Source of the DNA: Qipengyuania_C sp046254955
Lineage (GTDB): Bacteria > Pseudomonadota > Alphaproteobacteria > Sphingomonadales > Sphingomonadaceae
Assembly (NCBI RefSeq): GCF_046254955.1
Contig: NZ_JBJXRG010000001.1
Coordinates: forward strand, 1,240,001 to 1,304,000
Length of the DNA stretch: 64,000 nt
Direction of reading: 5' to 3'
Below, piece after piece: positions 34,490 through 42,651 of the stretch (its first letter is position 1; each line of letters opens with the position of its first letter). A program made the translations under genes and the position numbers. The notes below the pieces were generated by a model that saw only the letters and a program-made list of their open reading frames with translations, made no database searches and was not told where the DNA came from.

Positions 34490-35161
34490 ATGTGGCGCCT
34501 GCACCATTTCCCGCTTTGTCCGTTCAGCCGCAAGCTGCGCATCCTGATGGGCGAAAAGGGCGTTGCCTTCGAATTGCAACGCGAAAATCCGTGGGAAGGC
34601 AACGAGGACTTTCTCGCGCTCAATCCGGCGGGACGTACGCCGGTTCTGCATGATCCCGACAAGCGAATCGTGCTTTGCGATAGCCAGGCGATGTGCGAAT
34701 TCTTCGAAGAGACGGTCGAACGCGTGCCGATGATAAACGGCACGGCAGTCCAGCGTGCTGAAATCCGCCGGCTTACCGCACTGTTCGACGAGAATTTCTT
34801 CTTCGATGTTACCGCGCCGCTCCTGCACGAGCGGATGAAGAAGCGGATCGTGCTGCGCCAGCCGCCGGATTCGCGCGCGCTGCGTGAGGCTATGAAGATG
34901 GCGCACGGCCATCTCGACTATATCGACTGGTTGATCGACAACCGCCCCTGGCTGGCGGGCTCGACGATGAGCTTGGCCGACCTGGCTGCGGCAGCGCAGA
35001 TCTCGGTTGCCGACTATCTCGGCGGGATCGACTGGAAGGGCCACGAACAGACGCGGGGCTGGTATTCGGTGTTCAAGAGTCGCCCGAGCTTCCGGCCTCT
35101 GCTGACCGAGCGGATGGAAGTGGTGCAGCCCCCGGCGCACTATGCCGAGATCGACGTATAG
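34490..35161 (+). CDS. fzlA: FzlA-like glutathione S-transferase family protein
   Basis: A 223-aa GST-fold protein. The thioredoxin-like half begins MWRLHHFPLCPFSRKLRILMGEK and has NPAGRTPVL; the helical half has WLAGSTMSLADLAAAAQIS. The C-terminal tail PPAHYAEIDV resembles the tail of Caulobacter FzlA, the FtsZ-binding GST homologue that couples the Z-ring to constriction. The identification rests on that tail plus overall pattern and should be treated as probable. A catalytic GST is the alternative. Confidence 0.68.
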   Translation: MWRLHHFPLCPFSRKLRILMGEKGVAFELQRENPWEGNEDFLALNPAGRTPVLHDPDKRIVLCDSQAMCEFFEETVERVPMINGTAVQRAEIRRLTALFDENFFFDVTAPLLHERMKKRIVLRQPPDSRALREAMKMAHGHLDYIDWLIDNRPWLAGSTMSLADLAAAAQISVADYLGGIDWKGHEQTRGWYSVFKSRPSFRPLLTERMEVVQPPAHYAEIDV

Positions 35162-35204
35162 GATTTTGGCGGCACGGCCCCATATATCGGGCAAGGAGAT
35201 TTCG

Positions 35205-35606
35205 ATGTCGAAAGCAAAGAAGATCAGTGACGCCGATTGGCGCGAGAAGCTCACGCCGGAGCAGTACCATGTGTTGCGTGAAGCGGGGACAGAGCGCGCC
35301 TTCACCGGTCAGTATGACAAACACTATGACGACGGCGAATATCGGTGCGCCGGATGCGGCACACTGCTGTTCGCCAGCGATGCAAAGTACAACAGCGGTT
35401 GCGGCTGGCCCGCTTTCACCAAGCCTGCCGAGGGCGAAGCGATTACTGAGCACCGCGATACCTCGCATGGCATGATCCGCACCGAAGTGGTCTGTGCGAA
35501 TTGCGATGGCCATCTCGGCCATGTTTTTCCCGACGGACCATCCGAGGCCGGCGGCCTGCGCTACTGTATCAACAGCGCCTCGCTCGATTTCAAACCAGAG
35601 GATTGA
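35205..35606 (+). CDS. msrB: Peptide-methionine (R)-S-oxide reductase
   Basis: It repairs methionine-R-sulfoxide in proteins. In 133 aa: the zinc-binding pairs C48-x2-C51 and C97-x2-C100, recycling Cys66 in SGCGWPAF, and catalytic Cys121 in RYCINSASLDF. Start at 35205 is fixed by the AAGGAG at 35192-35197; the frame opens earlier, inside the fzlA end. The S-form enzyme msrA is separate, at 50.4 kb. Confidence 0.95.
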   Translation: MSKAKKISDADWREKLTPEQYHVLREAGTERAFTGQYDKHYDDGEYRCAGCGTLLFASDAKYNSGCGWPAFTKPAEGEAITEHRDTSHGMIRTEVVCANCDGHLGHVFPDGPSEAGGLRYCINSASLDFKPED

Positions 35607-35677
35607 TCGCGCTAGACCGTTCACGCGCGGTTACAACTCGCCTATGCACCGCAGTTCCGGATTACGGATGAGGCAAG

Positions 35678-37885
35678 GTGGCTAACAGGCGTCGTAAGAT
35701 AACCAAGCGCGGTGGGCGCAGGCGCGAAGCCGATACCAAGGCGCGCAAGCGTGATAAGCGCGAGCGCGGCTGGCCCGGCCGGCTGAAGCGTCTTGCGCTT
35801 TGGACCGGCGTTTTGGCGGTACTCGGTGCCATCTGTCTTGGGCTGGCGGTCACCTTCGCGATGCGGTCGCTTCCGGGATACCACCAGTTAAAAGCGACGC
35901 AGGTCGGGCAGACGATTGTCGTGCGCGCAAGGGACGGCACCGAAATCGTCGAACTCGGACCGAGCTATGGCAGGTGGCTCGATTACAACGAGATCCCGCA
36001 GGTAATGAAGGATGCAATGATCTCGGTCGAGGATCGCCGATTCTATTCGCATTTCGGCGTCGATCCCATCGGACTGTCGCGCGCGGTTGTTGTTTGGGTG
36101 ACAGGGGACCGGCGCCTGGGCGCAACTTCCACCATCACCCAGCAGCTGGCACGAAACCTTTTCCTCAATTCCAACCGGACGATCGACCGCAAGGCGCGCG
36201 AGGCGCTGCTGGCGATGGCGATGGAGATGAAGTTTTCCAAGGAGCAGATCCTCGAGCTTTATCTCAATAAGGTCTATTTCGGGGGCGGGGCCTATGGTGT
36301 CGATAGCGCAAGCAGGCGCTTCTTCAGTCATCCCGCCACCGAGCTCTCGACAGCCGAGGCTGCGATCATTGCCGGTCTGGTCAAGGCGCCTTCGCGATAT
36401 GCGCCGACTGCCGATGTCGATGCTGCCGTCGGGCGGGCAAGCGTTGTCCTGCGCCTTATGCGCGAGCAGGGACGGATCTCTCCAAGCGAAGCGGCGGTGG
36501 ACATTTCCGCGGTCAATCTGAAGGAGGAGGTATCGCAGAATTCAGTCCGTTACTTCACCGACTATGTCTTGCCGCAGCTTGATCTGCTGCTGCCCGAAAC
36601 TTTCGAGCCGATCGAAGTGTGGACGACGCTCGATGTCGGCATGCAGCGCGCGGCGACCGCAGCGATCCAGGCCAATACTCCCGATGGGGCACAGGGTGCG
36701 CTGGTCAGTCTCGACCGCGATGGGGCAATTCTCGCGCTGGTGGGCGGGACCGACTACGTCGAAACCAACTACAACCGCGCGACCAACGCCCTGCGTCAGC
36801 CGGGTTCGGCCTGGAAGTTGTTCGTTTATCTGGCGGCGTTGGAATCAGGTTACACGCCCGACGACCTTGTGGTCGATACGCCGGTCACGATCGACGGATG
36901 GAGCCCGCGGAATTCCAACGGGCAGTATGCGGGCGAAATCGATGTCCGCAGCGCTTTTGCCTATTCAAAAAACACGGTGGCCGCGCAGCTCGGCAACGAA
37001 GTGGGTTTCGGCACCGTCGCGTCAATGGCCAAGCGCTTCGGCATTACCACCTCCATATCGACCTTTCCCGCCATGGTGCTGGGCAGCTCCGAAGTCCGCG
37101 TGATCGACATGACCCGCGCGTTTGCGGCGGTTTCGGCCAAGGGCCAGTCGGTTGAGCCTTACGGGATCGTCAAGGTCACTGCAGCCGACGGCACAGAGCT
37201 TTATCGTCAACCGCGTAGAACCGCGAAAGCACTGGTGCCCGACTACGTAGCGGCCGGGATTACCGACCTGCTCCAGACCACCGTCAATACCGGCACCGGT
37301 CGCGCGGCGCAGATCGGCAGGCCCGTAGCAGGTAAGACGGGCACCACCAATTCAAACAAGGATGGCTGGTTCCTTGGCTTCTCTTCGGGGATTACCACCG
37401 GCGTGTGGATGGGGCGCGACGATGCCCGCGCGGTACGCGGATTGCAGGGCGGCACCGCGCCAGCCCGGGCTTTTGCCGCCTTCATGCGTCATGCCGTGAA
37501 AGATCGTCCGGTTGAGGAATTCGATACCGAAGTAAAACTGCCCGAATGGCAGCTGGAGCCCGATGACGAATATCTCTTCGGTGAGCCCGACGATTATTAC
37601 TTCATCGATGAGCAAGGCAATTTGATCGAACCAGGCGGAAGCCGCGAGCCAGGCTCGCTGCCATTCCCCGTCGAAGGCGAGCAGGCGCCGGGGACGATCG
37701 TCGACCCGACCGGCGCGATCAGGCCTGCACCGGCACCCGCGCCGCGCGCAGTGGATGAGAATTTCCTCGATGAAGCGACCCGCAGTGCGCCCCGGCAAAC
37801 GCAGGGTGCTGCGCTGAGGCGAGAAGATGCGCCGCGCTCCCGGCAGGAACGCGGCGTCAGGGTTATCGAAATTCCCCAGAACTAG
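35678..37885 (+). CDS. Penicillin-binding protein 1A family (bifunctional)
   Basis: A class A PBP that polymerises and cross-links peptidoglycan. The 735-aa protein has a very basic cytoplasmic N-terminus (1-38), one membrane helix (about 40-62), the GT51 domain with EDRRFYSHFGVD (Glu118) and TSTITQQLARN, and the transpeptidase domain with SxxK in PGSAWKLF, SxN in YSKNTVA and KTG in AGKTGTTNSN. A Pro/Arg-rich C-terminal tail follows. Start is GTG with GAGG upstream. Convergent with degP. Confidence 0.93.
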   Translation: MANRRRKITKRGGRRREADTKARKRDKRERGWPGRLKRLALWTGVLAVLGAICLGLAVTFAMRSLPGYHQLKATQVGQTIVVRARDGTEIVELGPSYGRWLDYNEIPQVMKDAMISVEDRRFYSHFGVDPIGLSRAVVVWVTGDRRLGATSTITQQLARNLFLNSNRTIDRKAREALLAMAMEMKFSKEQILELYLNKVYFGGGAYGVDSASRRFFSHPATELSTAEAAIIAGLVKAPSRYAPTADVDAAVGRASVVLRLMREQGRISPSEAAVDISAVNLKEEVSQNSVRYFTDYVLPQLDLLLPETFEPIEVWTTLDVGMQRAATAAIQANTPDGAQGALVSLDRDGAILALVGGTDYVETNYNRATNALRQPGSAWKLFVYLAALESGYTPDDLVVDTPVTIDGWSPRNSNGQYAGEIDVRSAFAYSKNTVAAQLGNEVGFGTVASMAKRFGITTSISTFPAMVLGSSEVRVIDMTRAFAAVSAKGQSVEPYGIVKVTAADGTELYRQPRRTAKALVPDYVAAGITDLLQTTVNTGTGRAAQIGRPVAGKTGTTNSNKDGWFLGFSSGITTGVWMGRDDARAVRGLQGGTAPARAFAAFMRHAVKDRPVEEFDTEVKLPEWQLEPDDEYLFGEPDDYYFIDEQGNLIEPGGSREPGSLPFPVEGEQAPGTIVDPTGAIRPAPAPAPRAVDENFLDEATRSAPRQTQGAALRREDAPRSRQERGVRVIEIPQN

Positions 37886-37900
37886 CCGGGCTGGCGAGGA

Positions 37901-39427
37901 CTAGCGCAACCGGATCGGAATGTATTGCGCAGCGCCGCCGCGACGCTGGACGCGCAGCAATATCGCGTCACGATCATCGCTGTCGGCCGCCCGGATCGCA
38001 TCCTCTAGAGCTGGGATCGACCCCGTTTCGCGGTAGTCGGCACTCAGGATGATATCGCCCCGGCGCAGCCCCTTGCGGCCCGCATCGGCATTCGGATCGA
38101 CCGCACCGATCACGACACCCACGGTATCCGTATCAGCGCCCAGTTGGCGTGCGATGTCCGGTGTAAGTTCCAGCACCTGGAGGCCGGCACGTTCCTCGAT
38201 GATCGTGCTCGAATCGCCTTCCGGCTCCTCTGGTTCCGCATCGGGATCGAACATCTGCGACTGGCGCATCTCTTCCGCGCTCGGACGGCGACCGACAGTA
38301 GCCGTGACCGTCCGGCGCTCGCCATCACGGTACAGCTCGATCGGGATACGCGAACCCGGAGGGGTGTTTGCAATCAGGTAGGACAGCGTTTGCTCCGAAG
38401 TGACCGTCTGGTTGTTGACTTCCACGACCACGTCGCCGGCCTGGATCCCGGCGCGATCTGCTGCGCCGTCGGGTTCGACCATCTGCACGAATTCACCGCT
38501 GCTGCGTTCTAGCCCGAGAGCATCTGCCAGGTCGTCGTTGACCGGCTGGATGCGCACGCCAAGGTAACCGCGCTCGATTTCTTCGCCGCGCCGCAATTGT
38601 TCAACGATCGGGGCTGCGATCTCTGCCGGGATGGCAAAGCCGATCCCGACGCTGCCGCCCGAAGGTGAGAAGATCGCATTGTTAATGCCGATCACATTGC
38701 CTTGCATGTCGAACAGCGGGCCGCCCGAATTACCGCGATTGATCGCCGCATCGGTCTGGATATAGCGGTCATAGGCGCCGCCCTGGCCGGTATTACGGAG
38801 CACCGCGGAGACGATCCCGCTGGTCACAGTTCCGCCCAGGCCAAAGGGATTGCCGATCGCAACCACCCAGTCGCCCGCGCGCGCCTGGCTCGAATCGCCG
38901 AATTCGACGAAGGGGAAGGCCTCGCGGCGATTGACCTTCAGCACTGCGAGATCGGAATCGGCGTCTGCACCGACCAGCGTGGCATCATACTCTGTCCCAT
39001 CGGGCAGGGTGACGGTGATTTCCTCTACCGTACCGCGACCGGTCGGGCTGACGACGTGATTGTTGGTCACGACATATCCGTCCGACGAAATGAAGAAGCC
39101 CGAGCCGAGCGATTGCGCTTCGCGTGTCTGCGGCTGCTGCGGTTGGCGATTGCGCCGATTGAAGAAGTTCTCAAAGGGAGTCCCGGCGAAGGGATTTGAG
39201 TTGGTCTGGACTTCGATCCGTTGGCGGGTCGAAATATTGACCACTGCCGGCTGAAGCGCCTGTGTCAGGTCGGCAAAGCTTGCCGGAGCGCCGGCGCGAG
39301 GCACTACCGACGAGATACGCGCATCGTCATTCTGGGCGACTTGAGCGCCGGCCGGATATCCGGTGGTGAGAGTGATAGCCGCGCCGCCCACCAGCAGCGC
39401 CGATGTCAATCCATATACATATCGCAC
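37901..39427 (-). CDS. DegP/HtrA family periplasmic serine protease
   Basis: A Do-type protease-chaperone for misfolded envelope proteins. The 508-aa protein has a signal peptide, the trypsin-like triad His124 (TNNHVV), Asp159 (DSDLAVL) and Ser234 (RGNSGGPL), then two PDZ domains (first from about 280, GYLGVRIQ; second from about 410). The linker between the PDZ domains is acidic and Glu-rich. The start is GTG at 39427 with GGAAG upstream. It follows hflC by about 125 bases on the same strand, an arrangement common in alphaproteobacteria. Confidence 0.93.
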   Translation of the reverse strand: MRYVYGLTSALLVGGAAITLTTGYPAGAQVAQNDDARISSVVPRAGAPASFADLTQALQPAVVNISTRQRIEVQTNSNPFAGTPFENFFNRRNRQPQQPQTREAQSLGSGFFISSDGYVVTNNHVVSPTGRGTVEEITVTLPDGTEYDATLVGADADSDLAVLKVNRREAFPFVEFGDSSQARAGDWVVAIGNPFGLGGTVTSGIVSAVLRNTGQGGAYDRYIQTDAAINRGNSGGPLFDMQGNVIGINNAIFSPSGGSVGIGFAIPAEIAAPIVEQLRRGEEIERGYLGVRIQPVNDDLADALGLERSSGEFVQMVEPDGAADRAGIQAGDVVVEVNNQTVTSEQTLSYLIANTPPGSRIPIELYRDGERRTVTATVGRRPSAEEMRQSQMFDPDAEPEEPEGDSSTIIEERAGLQVLELTPDIARQLGADTDTVGVVIGAVDPNADAGRKGLRRGDIILSADYRETGSIPALEDAIRAADSDDRDAILLRVQRRGGAAQYIPIRLR

Positions 39428-39519
39428 GAGTAAGGCTTCCTTCCGAGTGTTCTGGTTACTGACGTGCAGTCCACAATTCTGCCCGCTGATACAGCGCCCG
39501 GGCGCTTAACGGGCTTTGA

Positions 39520-39543
39520 ACGACACTTGTAATTGTCGTGTCG
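39520..39543. promoter_or_regulatory. Dyad between hflC and the DegP-like gene
   Basis: ACGACA (39520-39525) pairs with TGTCGT (39534-39539); an alternative register pairs CGACAC (39521-39526) with GTGTCG (39538-39543). No T-run follows, so it is not a classic terminator. It may be an operator or a processing hairpin ahead of the protease gene. Confidence 0.3.
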
Positions 39544-39551
39544 GTTGCGGA

Positions 39552-40421
39552 TTAGCGACCCCCGCGGAACTGACGCAGATATTCATTGTCAGGCGACAAG
39601 ATTACCGAGCTTTCTCCCACGTTTTCAGCATTCTCGCCTGCGCGAGCGGGGCCGAAGGTACGGCGATAGCTCTCCATTGCGCGGAAGAAATCGTAGAAGC
39701 CCGGATCCTTGTTATAGGCGTCGGCGTAAATCTCTGCCGCTTCGGCTTCCGCTTCCGCGCGAATAATCTGCGCATCGCGGCGACCACCGGCACGGATCGT
39801 TTCGGCTTCCTCTTGCCGTTCCGATTCCATCCGCGTGAACGCTGCTTGCAGCGGCGTTCCCTGCGGCAAGTCGGCGCGCTTGATCCGCACGTCGAGTACC
39901 TGCGCGCCGTACTGGCGAGCCTGCGTATCAAGCGCATCGCGGATGTTGTTCATTGCATTCCCGCGTTCAGCTGTGAGCAGCGAAGCGAAAGTGCGGCGAC
40001 CCAGTTCCTGCCTCAAGACTGAGGTGAGGATCTGTGCCAGCTGTCCGCGCAGCAAATCTTCGCTGCCTACACGTTCGACGAACAGCACCGGATCGTAAAT
40101 CCTGAAGCGGGCATAGGCGTCCACTTCGAGGCGCTGCTGGTCGTTCGAGAGCACGGTTTCGCGCTCCATGTCGAGATCGAGAATGCGTCGGTCGACAGTC
40201 TGGATCCGCTCGATAATCGGAATGCGATACCACAGGCCTGCGCCGGTGCTCCCGAACGGCTCGTTCGGCTCGAAACGATTGATCACGGCTACCGGTTCAC
40301 CGGTACGGATCTTCACCGCCTGATGCGTTTCGGGAATGATCACCACCGTGCTGAGCGCGACGAGCACCAGCGCGAAAAGTGCGATGATCGACATCTTGTG
40401 CGTTTGCCAGATATTGCTCAT
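39552..40421 (-). CDS. hflC: FtsH modulator HflC
   Basis: A SPFH/prohibitin-domain protein that with HflK forms a large cage around FtsH. The 289-aa protein has an N-terminal membrane helix (MSIIALFALVLVALSTVVII), then TGEPVAVINRFEPN, the SPFH core (YDPVLFVERVGSEDLLRGQLAQ), and the C-terminal coiled region AEAEAEAAEIYADAYNKDPGFYDFFR. The ATG at 40421 lies one base after the hflK stop; the longer frame into hflK is not used. Confidence 0.94.
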   Translation of the reverse strand: MSNIWQTHKMSIIALFALVLVALSTVVIIPETHQAVKIRTGEPVAVINRFEPNEPFGSTGAGLWYRIPIIERIQTVDRRILDLDMERETVLSNDQQRLEVDAYARFRIYDPVLFVERVGSEDLLRGQLAQILTSVLRQELGRRTFASLLTAERGNAMNNIRDALDTQARQYGAQVLDVRIKRADLPQGTPLQAAFTRMESERQEEAETIRAGGRRDAQIIRAEAEAEAAEIYADAYNKDPGFYDFFRAMESYRRTFGPARAGENAENVGESSVILSPDNEYLRQFRGGR

Positions 40422-40422
40422 C

Positions 40423-41601
40423 TCAACGGTTCCCCTGCGGAGTGGCGGGAGCGGGCGAAAGTCCGGCATCTACCGACCGCCGCCGCACTTCGGGCAGCGG
40501 CAGGTACGGGGTAACACCGCCCGCTTCGATCACGGTCTTGTCGGTTCCCCGCAGCACACTCTCCATTGTTTCGTAATAGAGCCTGCGCCGCGTCACTTCG
40601 GGCGCGAGACGATATTGCGAATAGATTTCGTTGAACTCGGCCGCGCTACCTTGCGCCTGCGCAAGGAGCTGCTGCTCATAGCGCCGCGCCTGGTTAAGCT
40701 CGCGCTCGGCATCCTGACGCGCGGCAAGCACGTCGTTGAACGCGGCAATAACTTGCTCGGGCGCTTCTGTCCGGGCGATTTCGACACCCTGGACCGCGAT
40801 GCCTGCGCCATATGCGTCGAGGATTGCCTGCATGCGTGCGCGGACTCTCGCCTCGACCTGTTCACGGCCGGCACCCGAAAGCACCCGGTCAAGATCGGTT
40901 TCAGCGATCGATTCGCGCATCGCGGATTCGGCGACTTCGCGCACCGCTTCCGCCGGATCGGGCAGCTCGAACTTGTATGCCACAAGATCGCTGATGTTCC
41001 AGCGCACGATGTAGGACAGGTCGACGAGGTTCTGGTCGCCAGTCAGGATCAGGTTTTCGCCATTCGAGCCGATTTCTTCGAGCCGGATCTCGCTCACATC
41101 CATCACGTCTACGGTCTGGATCGGGAAAGGCATTGTCCAGTTCGTACCCGGGTTCATCGTGCTCGAATACTTGCCCCCCAACCAGGTGACGACGCCTTGT
41201 TCGCGCGGCTGGACGAAGTGGATGCTGGAAAAACCGATCCAGATCAGCGCAAGCGCGCCCAGCGCCACGGGAAACCAGCTCTTGCCGCCGGGCCGCTGGG
41301 GAAAATTGAAATTGGGACCGCCGGGGCCGCCGCGGCGAGGACCTTCAGGCCCGCGATGCTTGAAGATGTCTTCGATATTGGCCGAACGGCGCGGCTTTCC
41401 ATCATTGCCGCCGCCACCAGGGAGCCAGGGATTGCGCGGACCGTCGGAACCGCCGGCGGGCTCTGATGGCGTGTCGCCATCCCCGCCGTCACCTCCATCG
41501 CCGCTGCCATTACCACCGCCCGCCGAGGGCTTGCCCCAGGGGTTTCGCTTGCCCGCCATGGCGAGTCCGATCGACCGTCCGATCCCGTTAAAAATCCTCA
41601 T
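40423..41601 (-). CDS. hflK: FtsH modulator HflK
   Basis: Partner of HflC in the FtsH-regulating complex. The 392-aa protein has a Gly/Pro-rich cytoplasmic N-terminus (about 20-100, with repeated NPW elements), one membrane helix (VALGALALIWIGFSSIHFV), the SPFH domain (QPREQGVVTWLGGKY, DLSYIVRWNISD) and a C-terminal Gln/Arg-rich coiled segment. Alternative in-frame Met codons occur at residue 15. ftsH itself is 35 kb away in this window. Confidence 0.94.
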   Translation of the reverse strand: MRIFNGIGRSIGLAMAGKRNPWGKPSAGGGNGSGDGGDGGDGDTPSEPAGGSDGPRNPWLPGGGGNDGKPRRSANIEDIFKHRGPEGPRRGGPGGPNFNFPQRPGGKSWFPVALGALALIWIGFSSIHFVQPREQGVVTWLGGKYSSTMNPGTNWTMPFPIQTVDVMDVSEIRLEEIGSNGENLILTGDQNLVDLSYIVRWNISDLVAYKFELPDPAEAVREVAESAMRESIAETDLDRVLSGAGREQVEARVRARMQAILDAYGAGIAVQGVEIARTEAPEQVIAAFNDVLAARQDAERELNQARRYEQQLLAQAQGSAAEFNEIYSQYRLAPEVTRRRLYYETMESVLRGTDKTVIEAGGVTPYLPLPEVRRRSVDAGLSPAPATPQGNR

Positions 41602-41694
41602 GCAACCTTTATAGGAACCGCGCAGCGGAAAAACAGTGCCAAACGAAAATCTTGGGGGTTGTGCTGGCGAAATTGGTGCTAGGAGGCGCGCAGC

Positions 41695-42651
41695 ATGGAT
41701 CAGGACGCTCTGATATCGCGGCTCCCCGCCTCAATCGCATCGCGTGTTCGCTCTGCCAAGCTGGCAGATGGCGTGGCTACATTGGTGCTCGACGTGAGCG
41801 GGCTCGATGCGAGCAAGCGCGGGGAACTTGAAGAAGCGGTTCGCGACATTCTTGGTCAGTTGGACGAAATAGCGGAAGTACGCGTGGCGATGACCGCCGA
41901 GAAAGTCCAGCGCCGCATCGTTGCCATCGGATCGGGCAAGGGCGGGGTCGGGAAATCGACCCTAACCGCCAATCTGGCGGTGGCATTGCACCGGATGGGC
42001 CGCAAGGTCGGCGTGGTCGACGCCGACATATATGGCCCTTCGCAGCCTACGCTGCTCGACAATCAGGGCGAGCGACCGCAGGCCGAAGAACAGAAACTCA
42101 TTCCTGTCCAGAGCCCCCACGGCATCCCGGTGCTTTCGATGGGACACCTGGTCGAGCCGGGCAAGGCGATCGCATGGCGGGGGCCGATGGCAGGAAACGC
42201 GCTCGGACAATTGATCGATGCCCATTGGGGCGAAGTCGATACCTTGCTGGTCGATCTGCCGCCGGGCACCGGTGATGTGCAGCTTTCGATGCTGCAGAAG
42301 CACAAGCCTGCTGGCGCGGTGATCGTCTCGACTCCGCAAGATCTGGCATTGATCGACGCCCAGCGCGCAGCCCAGCTGTTCGATGCAGCCGGTGTCCCGC
42401 TGATCGGCCTGGTCGAGAACATGGCAGGTTATGTCTGCCCGAACTGCGGTGAAATCAGCGATCCTTTTGGTCAGGGCGGTGTCGAAGCCGCTGCCAAAGC
42501 GATGGATGTCCCTTTCATGGGCCGCATTCCGCTGAACATGGCGATCCGCGAAGCGAGTGATGGCGGCACGCCGCCCGCAACGCGCGACGATGACACGAGC
42601 GCTCCCTTCAGACAGATAGCAGAGCAGCTGGCGGCATGGCTCGACGCCTAG
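41695..42651 (+). CDS. mrp: Mrp/ApbC-type iron-sulfur cluster carrier ATPase
   Basis: A P-loop NTPase that carries and inserts 4Fe-4S clusters. The 318-aa protein has an N-terminal MIP18-like domain (1-65), the deviant Walker A GKGGVGKS (81-88), DADIYGPSQP, and C248-x2-C251 (YVCPNCGE), the cluster-binding pair at the dimer interface. The following molybdenum hydroxylase gene starts 16 bases before this stop, so the two are coupled. Confidence 0.93.
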   Translation: MDQDALISRLPASIASRVRSAKLADGVATLVLDVSGLDASKRGELEEAVRDILGQLDEIAEVRVAMTAEKVQRRIVAIGSGKGGVGKSTLTANLAVALHRMGRKVGVVDADIYGPSQPTLLDNQGERPQAEEQKLIPVQSPHGIPVLSMGHLVEPGKAIAWRGPMAGNALGQLIDAHWGEVDTLLVDLPPGTGDVQLSMLQKHKPAGAVIVSTPQDLALIDAQRAAQLFDAAGVPLIGLVENMAGYVCPNCGEISDPFGQGGVEAAAKAMDVPFMGRIPLNMAIREASDGGTPPATRDDDTSAPFRQIAEQLAAWLDA